Positions 1 to 7,813 of a stretch of DNA of 7,813 nucleotides are shown piece by piece (position 1 is the first letter of the stretch; each line of letters begins with the position of its first letter). The stretch is from contig NZ_JOFS01000076.1 of the NCBI RefSeq assembly GCF_000719285.1, positions 1 to 7,813 on the forward strand, written 5' to 3'. Source of the DNA: Streptomyces bicolor. Its GTDB lineage: Bacteria > Actinomycetota > Actinomycetes > Streptomycetales > Streptomycetaceae. The position numbers and the translations under genes were made by a program. The notes under the pieces are model-generated. The model saw nothing but the letters and a program-made list of their open reading frames with translations, had not been told where the DNA came from and did not search any database.

Positions 1-93
1 CGAGCGTGGGGGAGGAGCCACGTGGGCGGTTCGGCAACGCAGCGAGCGTGCGTGCCAGGCGTCGCCGGGCAGGCGGGAATTTGACGACAGGGC
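1..93. repeat. Putative multicopy intergenic element (end of a MITE or IS-like sequence), partial
   Basis: This stretch follows the glgC stop and has no credible gene. Read on the minus strand it begins GCCCTGTCGTCAAATTCCC (93 down to 75) directly beside a CTAG at 94-97, and that CTAG contains the glgC TAG stop. It also contains the palindrome CACGTG (19-24) and a direct repeat CGAGCGTG (1-8 and 43-50). From memory, similar sequences ending in AATTTGACGACAGG recur between Streptomyces genes, and CTAG is a target-site type used by some IS5-family elements. That link is recollection plus inference, because no second copy lies in this window and the far end is off the edge. I see no good hairpin terminator for glgC here. 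A plus-strand frame is open to a TGA at 82-84, but I do not treat it as a gene. Confidence 0.45.
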
Positions 94-1314
94 CTAGGGC
101 ACCCGCTGCCCCTTCCCCAGCGCGATCACCCCGTCCTTGGACACGGTGTACAGGTCGGCGTCCCGCTCCGGATTGACGCCGATCGTCGCGCCCGGGGGCA
201 CCTCGACGTTCTTGTCGAGCACGGCGCCGCGTACGACCGCGCCCCGCCCGATGCGCACGTTGTCATGCAGCACCGCACCCTGCACCACGGCGCCCGGGTC
301 GACCACCACGCCCGGCGAGAGCACGGACCGCGTGACCTGGCCGCGGATCAGGCACCCGGCGCTGATGATGGACTCACTGGCCATGCCGCCCGCGTTGAAG
401 CGGGCCGGGGAGAGCTGGTTGGAGTGGGTGTAGATGGGCCAGCTGCGGTTGTAGAGGTTGAAGGCGGGGCGCTCGGCGATCAGGTCCATGTGCGCCTCGT
501 AGTACGCGTCCAGGGTGCCCACGTCCCGCCAGTAACCCCGGTCACGGTTGGTCTCGCCGGGGACGTGGTTGGCGCTGAAGTCGTACAGCTGGGCTTCGCC
601 CCGGTCGGTGAGCTGGGGCAGGATCGAACCGCCCATGTCGTGCACGGAGTTCACGTCCTCGGCGTCCCGATGGAGCGCCTCGATGAGGGCCTTGGTGGTG
701 AAGATGTAGTTGCCCATGGAGGCGAACACGGTCTCCGGGTCGTCGGGGAGACCGGGCGGGTCGGCGGGCTTCTCCAGGAAGCGCTCCACCGTCAGGCCGT
801 CCGAGCCGGGGCTGATCACGCCGAAGGACGACGATTCGGCGCGCGGCACCCGTATGCCCGCCACCGTCACGCCCGCCCCGCCCTCGATGTGCTGAGTGAG
901 CATCTGACGCGGATCCATGCGGTACACGTGGTCGGCACCGAACACCGCGACGTACTCGGGGCGTTCGTCGTAGATCAGGTTAAGGGACTGGAGGATCGCG
1001 TCCGCGCTGCCGAGGTACCAGCGGGGGCCGAGCCGCTGCTGGGCCGGGACCGGGGTGATGTAGTTGCCCAGCAGGCTGGACATGCGCCAGGTCGTGGTGA
1101 TGTGCCGGTCCAGCGAGTGCGACTTGTACTGCGTGAGGACGCAGATGCGCAGGATGTCGGCGTTGACGAGGTTGGACAGGACGAAGTCGACCAGTCGATA
1201 CGTTCCTCCGAAGGTGACCGCTGGTTTCGCGCGGTCCGCGGTCAGGGGCATCAGGCGTTTGCCTTCTCCGCCCGCGAGTACGATTCCGAGCACCGAAGGT
1301 CCGCCACGACGCAT
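94..1314 (-). CDS. glgC: Glucose-1-phosphate adenylyltransferase (ADP-glucose pyrophosphorylase)
   Basis: This cytosolic enzyme makes ADP-glucose and pyrophosphate from ATP and glucose-1-phosphate, the committed step of bacterial alpha-glucan synthesis. The 406-residue product has the usual family length. The N-terminal nucleotidyltransferase fold shows [13 protein letters not shown] (13-25), GTYRLVDF (37-44), the metal and catalytic motif [10 protein letters not shown] (125-134, Asp128), the glucose-1-phosphate motif FLEKP (179-183, Lys182) and YWRDVGT (261-267). From about residue 300 hydrophobic hexapeptide repeats form the left-handed beta-helix typical of GlgC. I chose the ATG at 1314 because GAGGGGAG (complement of 1320-1327) lies 5 nt upstream. 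The in-frame GTG at 1329 overlaps that ribosome site and would add five residues unlike the family. The gene lies 51 nt downstream of the GT4 gene on the same strand and is probably co-transcribed. Family members are usually allosterically controlled, but the effector cannot be read from sequence. Confidence 0.97.
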   Translation of the reverse strand: MRRGGPSVLGIVLAGGEGKRLMPLTADRAKPAVTFGGTYRLVDFVLSNLVNADILRICVLTQYKSHSLDRHITTTWRMSSLLGNYITPVPAQQRLGPRWYLGSADAILQSLNLIYDERPEYVAVFGADHVYRMDPRQMLTQHIEGGAGVTVAGIRVPRAESSSFGVISPGSDGLTVERFLEKPADPPGLPDDPETVFASMGNYIFTTKALIEALHRDAEDVNSVHDMGGSILPQLTDRGEAQLYDFSANHVPGETNRDRGYWRDVGTLDAYYEAHMDLIAERPAFNLYNRSWPIYTHSNQLSPARFNAGGMASESIISAGCLIRGQVTRSVLSPGVVVDPGAVVQGAVLHDNVRIGRGAVVRGAVLDKNVEVPPGATIGVNPERDADLYTVSKDGVIALGKGQRVP

Positions 1315-1319
1315 GGCCG

Positions 1320-1327
1320 CTCCCCTC
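1320..1327 (-). promoter_or_regulatory. Ribosome binding site of glgC
   Basis: The minus strand reads GAGGGGAG, 5 nt before the ATG at 1314. It decides the start, because the alternative GTG at 1329 sits on top of it and has no comparable site of its own. Confidence 0.75.
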
Positions 1328-1365
1328 ACCGTGGTTGCTCCCAGCCTGCCCCTGTGCGGCGCGCG

Positions 1366-2526
1366 CTAAGCTTGTTTGAGGATCTCCCCGTAGAGCCGGA
1401 CCGTGCGCCGCGCCACCGCGTCCCAGCCGAACTCCCCCACGGCGCGCTCCCGTCCGGCCTCGCCCATCCGGCGGGCGGAGTCGGGGTCGCCGATCACCGA
1501 GTCCAGCGCCCGCGCGAGCCCTGCCTCGAAGGCCTCGACGTCGTCGTCCAGCGGGACGAGCAGGCCCGTCTTGCCGTCGTCGACGACCTCCGGAATGCCG
1601 CCGACCTGCGAGGCCACGACGGGAGTGCCGCAGGCCATCGCCTCCAGGTTGACGATGCCGAGGGGTTCGTAAACCGAGGGGCAGACGAACACGGCGGCAT
1701 GGGTCAGGAGTTGGATCACTTCCGGGCGCGGCAGCATCTGTGGGATCCAGTGGACGCCCTCGCGGACCCGGCTCAGCTCCTGGTAGAGGTCGCGGAACTC
1801 CCGGTCGATCTCAGGGGTGTCGGGCGCGCCCGCGCACAGCACGACCTGCACGGCCGGGTCGATGTGCCGTACCGCGCGCAGCAGATGGGGCACGCCTTTC
1901 TGGCGGGTGATGCGGCCGACGAACAGCACGTACGGGCGGTCGGCGTCGAGGCCGAAGCGCGCCAGGGCGTCGGTGCGGTGGTCGGGCCGGTAGAGGCTGG
2001 TGTCGATGCCGTTGTGCACGACGTGGACCCGCTCCGGGTCCAGCGCCGGATAGCAGCCGAGGATGTCCTCGCGCATGGCGCCGGACACGGCGATCACCGC
2101 GTCGGCGGCCTCGATCGCGGTGCGCTCCGCCCAGCTGGACAGGGCGTATCCGCCGCCCAGTTGCTCGGCCTTCCAGGGGCGCAGCGGCTCCAGGGAGTGG
2201 GCGGTCATCACATGCGGGATGCCGTACAGGAGCTTGCCGAGGTGGCCGGCGAGGTTGGCGTACCAGGTGTGGGAGTGGACGAGTTCGCGCCCTTCCAGGC
2301 CGGCGGCCATGGCGAGGTCCACGGAGAAGGTGCGCAGCGCGTCGTTGGAGGTGTCGAGCGCGGACCAGGGGCGGTGGCGCAGCACGCCCACCGCGCGGCC
2401 CTCGCCCCAGCAGTGCACCTCGAGGTCGACGAGGTCCCTCAACTCCCGGGCGAGGAATTCGACATGGACGCCCGCGCCGCCGTACACGTCCGGCGGGTAC
2501 TCCCGGGTCAGCAGTCCCACTCGCAC
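1366..2526 (-). CDS. glgA: GT4 alpha-glucan glycosyltransferase: glycogen synthase or maltose-1-phosphate synthase (GlgA/GlgM type)
   Basis: This is a retaining GT-B glycosyltransferase that uses ADP-glucose. With the GTG at 2526 it has 386 residues, close to the roughly 387-residue actinobacterial GT4 form and far shorter than the 470-480 residues of GT5 glycogen synthases. Visible motifs are YPPDVYGGAGVH (10-21), HSHTWYA (84-90), VGRITRQKG (203-211), and the EX7E signature at Glu287 and Glu295 within a CPSVYEPLGIVNLEAMACG segment (282-300). The mycobacterial homologue is known to make alpha-maltose-1-phosphate from ADP-glucose and glucose-1-phosphate for the GlgE pathway, so 'glycogen synthase' may be wrong. 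The GTG start has AGGGGG (complement of 2533-2538) 6 nt upstream and gives the family N-terminus RVGLLTREYPP. An upstream ATG at 2565, 2 nt past the previous stop, lacks a ribosome site but could be coupled. The gene sits between the Fe-S gene and glgC. Confidence 0.95.
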   Translation of the reverse strand: MRVGLLTREYPPDVYGGAGVHVEFLARELRDLVDLEVHCWGEGRAVGVLRHRPWSALDTSNDALRTFSVDLAMAAGLEGRELVHSHTWYANLAGHLGKLLYGIPHVMTAHSLEPLRPWKAEQLGGGYALSSWAERTAIEAADAVIAVSGAMREDILGCYPALDPERVHVVHNGIDTSLYRPDHRTDALARFGLDADRPYVLFVGRITRQKGVPHLLRAVRHIDPAVQVVLCAGAPDTPEIDREFRDLYQELSRVREGVHWIPQMLPRPEVIQLLTHAAVFVCPSVYEPLGIVNLEAMACGTPVVASQVGGIPEVVDDGKTGLLVPLDDDVEAFEAGLARALDSVIGDPDSARRMGEAGRERAVGEFGWDAVARRTVRLYGEILKQA

Positions 2527-2532
2527 CCGGAA

Positions 2533-2538
2533 CCCCCT
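2533..2538 (-). promoter_or_regulatory. Ribosome binding site selecting the GTG start of glgA
   Basis: AGGGGG on the minus strand lies 6 nt before the GTG at 2526. It favours this start over the ATG at 2565 and the longer open frame from 2616, neither of which has a purine-rich site at the right distance. Confidence 0.6.
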
Positions 2539-2567
2539 GTTCTCAGCGGCTGGTTGCCCTTTCATGG

Positions 2568-3305
2568 TCACCCAGATGGGGCGCGTGGGGAAGAGCGCGG
2601 GGCTCGTGTGAAGCAACAGTCACCGCACACACCACCGCCGGGCACCCGGTAGTAGAGGCAGCAGCTGCGGCGACGGAACGCGGTTTCGGTGAGGGTGCCG
2701 GTGCCGGCGAGGAGTGGGTGGGTGAAGAGTTCGGTGGTCAGGGCGCGGCCCCGGGCGGCGGCGTCCGTACGGCCGTTGGCGCGCGCCCACTGGTCCAGTT
2801 GCCGGGCTGCGCCCGCGAGAGCGGATCCGGCGTTGCCCCACAGGAGGCCGGTGGCGACGCGGTACCGGGTGTGCAGCGCTGCGGTCAGGGGTGCGAGGTG
2901 GCCGTTCACGACGATCTCGGCGACGGTGTCCGGATCCCCGGGCAGCGGGCGCACCTCGGTGAGCCACAGGTCGTCGGGGGCGCTGCCGTCGGGGTCCCAG
3001 CGCAGCAGGCGCGGGTCGAGGTCGGGGACCCGGCCGTGGAGGGCGGCGCAGCCGAGCGTGACCGACCAGAGGCGGGCCGCGATCCCCTGTTGGGCCACGG
3101 AGGCGGCGATGCGCAACTCGGGGGCGCGCAGGGCGTTCGTGACTTTCCGGACGCGGAAAACCAAGGGACTCCCCTCGGGGTCCGATGCCGGTTCGCCGTA
3201 CGCCTCGGCCAGGGTCGGAAGTGGCCGAAGTGCTGCCCCTGGTGCGTGTAGTACGAAGAAGCCGCCGAGCGGCCGGAGCGCTGCGAGATCGGGGTCGAGG
3301 TCCAC
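2568..3305 (-). CDS. (2Fe-2S)-binding protein with FhuF-type C-terminal cysteine motif
   Basis: The 245-residue predicted soluble protein ends with Cys-Cys-x10-Cys-x2-Cys (Cys215, 216, 227, 230) inside CCLYYRVPGGGVCGDC. That is the C-terminal 2Fe-2S ligand pattern of the FhuF family of siderophore-iron reductases. Conserved-looking features upstream are LWSVTLGCAALHGRVPDLDP (79-98), the WDPDGSAPDDLWL region (103-115) and LLWGNAGSALAGAARQLD (154-171), as in actinobacterial FhuF-like proteins. Ferric-siderophore reduction or another electron-transfer role is inferred; no siderophore gene or partner is nearby. The start is uncertain: GTG at 3305 gives MDLDP, TTG at 3323 adds six residues, and the frame is closed by a stop shortly upstream. 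Neither start has a clear ribosome site, so a leaderless message is possible. A further Cys231 follows the last ligand. The stop lies 41 nt before the glgA GTG, suggesting one transcript. Confidence 0.85.
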   Translation of the reverse strand: MDLDPDLAALRPLGGFFVLHAPGAALRPLPTLAEAYGEPASDPEGSPLVFRVRKVTNALRAPELRIAASVAQQGIAARLWSVTLGCAALHGRVPDLDPRLLRWDPDGSAPDDLWLTEVRPLPGDPDTVAEIVVNGHLAPLTAALHTRYRVATGLLWGNAGSALAGAARQLDQWARANGRTDAAARGRALTTELFTHPLLAGTGTLTETAFRRRSCCLYYRVPGGGVCGDCCFTRAPRSSPRAPSG

Positions 3306-3533
3306 GAAGAGCAGTAGTACCAAGGCCCGTCGGGGTTCTCACCTGGGGGTCTCCACCCGGGGTCCCCCGCCCAGAGGATGAGGCGGGCCGCCCAGTACTC
3401 CATCGGCAGTACGACACGGTCGGTGCTCTGGTACGACGACGGGAAGAACATTTCGCGGCATCGTGTTGGTTATGACAGCCGACCGTTCGCCGCGCAGGGG
3501 CCACCACCCCCGCCTCACGCAGAGGAGCAGCTC
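3306..3533. promoter_or_regulatory. Divergent intergenic region between the Fe-S gene and the DMT transporter gene
   Basis: This 228-bp spacer must hold promoters for both directions. On the plus strand, GGAAG (3442-3446) and GTT (3465-3467) are 18 nt apart, a near match to the SigR-type GGAAT-N18-GTT layout, about 65 nt before the transporter start. On the minus strand, TACTAC (complement of 3314-3319) lies 8 nt before the Fe-S GTG, where a -10 box for a leaderless message would sit, but I see no good -35. Both assignments are weak. A coding-like minus-strand frame from an ATG at 3451 also crosses this spacer. Confidence 0.35.
3521..3527 (+). promoter_or_regulatory. Ribosome binding site of the DMT transporter gene
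   Basis: AGAGGAG lies 6 nt upstream of the ATG at 3534. It is near-canonical and decides the start: the frame stays open back to an ATG at 3378, but the extra 52 residues are hydrophilic and that upstream start is not needed. Confidence 0.85.
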
Positions 3534-5826
<2,293 letters not shown>

Positions 5827-5838
5827 TCAGGAGGGGCA

Positions 5839-5868
5839 AAAGTAAGCGCTGCGAACAGGCCATGACAA
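5839..5868 (-). promoter_or_regulatory. Candidate sigma70/HrdB-type promoter of the wall-hydrolase gene
   Basis: On the minus strand TTGTCA (complement of 5863-5868, five of six matches to TTGACA) is followed after 18 nt by TACTTT (complement of 5839-5844), fitting the TAnnnT -10 pattern common in Streptomyces. Transcription would start near 5832, leaving a leader of about 30 nt that contains the GGGGGG ribosome site of the ATG at 5802. This would argue against the upstream ATG at 5823. Confidence 0.45.
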
Positions 5869-6094
5869 GACGGAAATTCAGCCTCCCGTTCACGCCAAGT
5901 GGCGAGGATTCGGCGTACGTTGCCCGGTGTCCGGGACGAGGCTCGGGACGGCTGAGTGCGGCGGGGCCTTCCGTGCGTATCTGCCTGCGACATCGCGCCA
6001 CCCCGGGTGTGCGGCCGGAGAACCGGCACGTCAGGATGGACGATGGGGCAATACTGGCGGGCGGGACCGGCACCGCTGATATATCGAGGTCACT

Positions 6095-6099
6095 AGGAG
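6095..6099 (+). promoter_or_regulatory. Ribosome binding site of gnd
   Basis: AGGAG lies 7 nt before the ATG at 6107, supporting this start. The protein then begins a few residues before the first beta strand of the Rossmann fold, as expected. Confidence 0.85.
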
Positions 6100-6106
6100 C
6101 CAACGC

Positions 6107-7546
6107 ATGAGCACTTCGGCGCAGATCGGCGTCACGGGTCTCGCGGTCATGGGCCGCAATCTCGCCCGCAACTTCGCCCGCAACGGCTACACGGTCGCGG
6201 TGCACAACCGGACGCCGGCGCGCACGCGGGCGCTGGTGGAGGAGTTCGGGAGCGAGGGCGAGTTCATCGCGGCCGAGACCGCCAAGGAGTTCGTGGCGGC
6301 GTTGGAGCGGCCGCGGCGGCTGGTGATCATGGTGAAGGCCGGTGAGCCGACCGACTCGGTGATCCAGGAGTTCGCACCGCTGCTCGAGCCCGGCGACATG
6401 ATCATCGACGGTGGCAACGCGCACTTCGCCGACACTCGGCGCCGCGAGCGCGACCTGCGTGAGCAGGGCATCCACTTCGTCGGCATGGGCGTCTCCGGCG
6501 GCGAGGAGGGCGCGCTGCTCGGCCCGAGCATCATGCCGGGCGGCCCGAAGGAGTCGTACGACTCTCTCGGCCCGATGCTGGAGAAGATCTCCGCGAAGGC
6601 GGCGGACGGGGCGCCCTGTGTGACGCACGTCGGTCCGGACGGTGCCGGGCACTTCGTGAAGATGGTGCACAACGGCATCGAGTACGCCGACATGCAGCTC
6701 ATCGGCGAGGCGTACCAGCTGCTGCGCGACGTCGCCGGGTACGAGCCCGCCCAGATCGCGGAGATCTTCCGGACCTGGAACCGGGGCCGGCTGGACTCCT
6801 ACCTGATCGAGATCACCGCCGAGGTGCTGTCGCACGTGGACGCGGCGACGGGCAAGCCGTTCGTGGACGTGGTGGTCGACCAGGCCGAGCAGAAGGGCAC
6901 GGGCCGCTGGACCGTGCAGATCGCGCTGGACCTGGGAGTGCCGGTGTCCGGCATCGCGGAGGCGGTGTTCGCGCGGTCGCTGTCCGGGCACGCGGCGCTG
7001 CGGGAAGCCTCCCGCGGGCTGGCCGGACCGAAGGCGTCGCCGCTGAGCGAGGCGGAGGCGGGGGCGTTCGCCGACCGGGTCGAGCAGGCGCTGTACGCGT
7101 CGAAGATCGTGTCGTACACGCAGGGCTTCCATGAGATCGACGCGGCGCGCGCGGAGTACGACTGGGACATCGACCTGGGCGCGGTCTCCGCGATCTGGCG
7201 CGGCGGCTGCATCATCCGGGCGGCGTTCCTGGACCGTATCCGGGCCGCGTACGACACGCGGGCCGATCTGCCGAGCCTGCTGTCGGACGAGACGTTCGCA
7301 CGGGAGATCGCGGATGCGCAGGACGACTGGCGTGAGGTGCTGATCGCGGCGACGCGGCAGGGGGTGCCGACTCCTGGGTTCGCGGCGGCGCTGGCGTACT
7401 ACGACGCGTTGCGTGCGGAGCGGTTGCCTGCGGCGCTTACGCAGGGGCAGCGGGACTTCTTTGGGGCGCACACGTATCGGAAGGTGGACCAGGAGGGGTC
7501 GTTCCACACGTTGTGGGGTGGGGATCGGTCGGAGGTCTCCGCCTAG
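6107..7546 (+). CDS. gnd: 6-phosphogluconate dehydrogenase, decarboxylating, NADP-dependent long form
   Basis: This cytosolic enzyme oxidises and decarboxylates 6-phosphogluconate to ribulose-5-phosphate, producing NADPH in the oxidative pentose phosphate pathway. The 479-residue length matches the long, homodimeric NADP class rather than the short (about 300-residue) NAD form. The dinucleotide fold has GLAVMGRN (11-18) and Asn34-Arg35-Thr36, the residues that in this class contact the NADP 2'-phosphate. The substrate and catalytic sites are present: DGGN (101-104), Ser130-Gly-Gly, Lys185 with His188, Asn189, Glu192 and Tyr193 in KMVHNGIEY, Lys263 in KGTGRWT, Arg290, and Arg449 and His455 near the C-terminus (RDFFGAH), which reach the partner subunit in known structures. 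The gene starts from its own promoter region, divergent from the wall hydrolase, and no zwf or other pentose-phosphate gene is in the window. Nothing appears damaged. Confidence 0.98.
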   Translation: MSTSAQIGVTGLAVMGRNLARNFARNGYTVAVHNRTPARTRALVEEFGSEGEFIAAETAKEFVAALERPRRLVIMVKAGEPTDSVIQEFAPLLEPGDMIIDGGNAHFADTRRRERDLREQGIHFVGMGVSGGEEGALLGPSIMPGGPKESYDSLGPMLEKISAKAADGAPCVTHVGPDGAGHFVKMVHNGIEYADMQLIGEAYQLLRDVAGYEPAQIAEIFRTWNRGRLDSYLIEITAEVLSHVDAATGKPFVDVVVDQAEQKGTGRWTVQIALDLGVPVSGIAEAVFARSLSGHAALREASRGLAGPKASPLSEAEAGAFADRVEQALYASKIVSYTQGFHEIDAARAEYDWDIDLGAVSAIWRGGCIIRAAFLDRIRAAYDTRADLPSLLSDETFAREIADAQDDWREVLIAATRQGVPTPGFAAALAYYDALRAERLPAALTQGQRDFFGAHTYRKVDQEGSFHTLWGGDRSEVSA

Positions 7547-7568
7547 TAGCTCGGAGGGTTCGGTCGTA

Positions 7569-7620
7569 GCGCGGGGGTGCGGCCTGTGGGGGCCGGTCGC
7601 GTAGTTCCCCGCGCCCCTTG
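7569..7620 (+). repeat. Structured intergenic element resembling a multicopy Streptomyces repeat
   Basis: GCGCGGGG (7569-7576) and CCCCGCGC (7607-7614) are perfect 8-bp inverted arms. Between them CGGCC (7580-7584) and GGCCG (7591-7595) form a smaller hairpin. The core GGTCGCGTAGTTCCCCGCGC (7595-7614), continuing CCCTTG, is very like a sequence I remember as widespread downstream of Streptomyces genes (GGTCGCGCAGTTCCCCGCGC). The multicopy nature comes from memory and was not searched. It may help end gnd transcription or protect its 3' end. Confidence 0.55.
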
Positions 7621-7627
7621 CGGCGTT

Positions 7628-7659
7628 GCGGTGGGCGGCGATTTCACGTCGCCCACCGC
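7628..7659 (+). terminator. Strong hairpin terminator between convergent genes
   Basis: The arms at 7628-7640 and 7647-7659 pair over 13 bp (GCGGTGGGCG with CGCCCACCGC, then three more pairs including one G-U) around the 6-nt loop ATTTCA. It lies 81 nt after the gnd stop and 32 nt before the stop of the oncoming minus-strand gene, so it can serve both directions. There is no run of T residues, only CTCTTC, as is common for Streptomyces terminators. Confidence 0.85.
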
Positions 7660-7691
7660 CTCTTCACTGCCCGCCGCGTTCCCGCCGGGGC

Positions 7692-7813
7692 TCAGCTCAG
7701 TGGTGGGCCCGGCTCCGGATTCGGTACGGGTTCCGGGCCCGGGGGGATCGGAGACGGGTCCGGGCCGGGGACCGGGCTGGGGCCCGGTGGTGGCGGCGGG
7801 GGTGGGGTGGGCC
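7692..7813 (-). CDS. 3' end of a gene encoding a proline-rich C-terminal tail, partial
   Basis: The minus strand carries an open frame from the window edge to a TGA at 7692-7694: 39 codons that are more than half proline, often alternating with Gly, Glu, Val, Ser or Asn. It opens PTPPPPPPPGP and ends NPEPGPPLS. About three quarters of its third positions are G or C, and it stops just past a good bidirectional terminator, as a convergent gene should. The start and any folded domain are off the edge, so the function is unknown. Such tails are common on actinobacterial membrane, secreted or wall-spanning proteins. The plus strand is also open here (Gly/Pro/Val-rich) but has no ribosome site or recognisable start, so I prefer the minus strand. 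Low sequence complexity limits confidence. Confidence 0.6.
   Translation of the reverse strand, partial: PTPPPPPPPGPSPVPGPDPSPIPPGPEPVPNPEPGPPLS

Noticed and set aside
265..2652. A 795-codon plus-strand open frame across glgC and glgA
   Set aside because: It is antisense to two genes with complete, family-matching motifs. Its translation is His/Val/Gly/Arg-rich without domains, as expected opposite GC-rich coding DNA.
2620..3507. A 295-codon minus-strand frame overlapping the Fe-S gene
   Set aside because: Its composition is Arg/Pro-dominated and it is out of frame with the motif-bearing CCLYYR...CGDC protein, so it is a shadow.
3378..3533. N-terminal extension of the DMT transporter from the in-frame ATG at 3378
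   Set aside because: The ATG at 3534 has a near-canonical AGAGGAG site at 6 nt and starts exactly at the first membrane segment. The extension is hydrophilic and would remove most of the divergent promoter space.
5870..5920. Possible ydaO (c-di-AMP) riboswitch in the wall-hydrolase leader, because such riboswitches control some Streptomyces wall hydrolases and GCCGAATCC and GGCTGAAT occur here on the minus strand
   Set aside because: The paired GGGGAAC and GGGGTGAAT blocks and the conserved 3' part are not present in the right order. The most likely promoter also lies downstream of this segment, so it would not be transcribed from that start.

Overview
The window is high-GC actinobacterial chromosome, most likely Streptomyces. 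The evidence is strong G/C preference at third codon positions, actinobacterial forms of every recognisable protein, a soluble resuscitation-promoting-factor type wall hydrolase, and two intergenic sequences that resemble multicopy Streptomyces elements (the latter from memory, not searched). I noticed no in-frame TTA codon in the six complete genes, so nothing here looks directly dependent on the bldA tRNA.

Layout. Positions 1-93 hold a non-coding repeat-like sequence abutting the glgC stop codon. Three minus-strand genes follow, read from right to left: a FhuF-type C-terminal Fe-S protein (2568-3305), a GT4 glycosyltransferase of the GlgA/GlgM type (1366-2526) and ADP-glucose pyrophosphorylase glgC (94-1314). 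Gaps of 41 and 51 nt suggest one transcript. A 228-bp divergent spacer separates them from a plus-strand DMT/EamA-like membrane protein with a long hydrophilic tail (3534-4667). That gene converges on, and overlaps by 11 bp, a minus-strand secreted wall hydrolase with Rpf, LysM and M23 domains (4657-5802). A 304-bp divergent promoter region separates the hydrolase from plus-strand gnd, 6-phosphogluconate dehydrogenase (6107-7546). Downstream of gnd lie a structured repeat-like element, a strong hairpin terminator, and the 3' end of a minus-strand gene encoding a proline-rich tail that runs off the window.

How the genes fit together. GlgC makes ADP-glucose and the GT4 enzyme uses it, either to extend alpha-glucan or, as in the mycobacterial homologue GlgM, to make maltose-1-phosphate for the GlgE route. 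Gnd carries glucose-6-phosphate-derived carbon through the oxidative pentose phosphate pathway, giving NADPH. The Rpf/LysM/M23 protein remodels peptidoglycan outside the membrane. Apart from glgA-glgC these look like neighbours rather than one pathway.

I do not see a convincing undescribed system. The points most worth a second look are the true product of the GT4 enzyme, the element at the end of glgC, the coding-like segment upstream of the Fe-S gene, the antisense overlap at 4657-4667, and the proline-rich gene end at the right edge.
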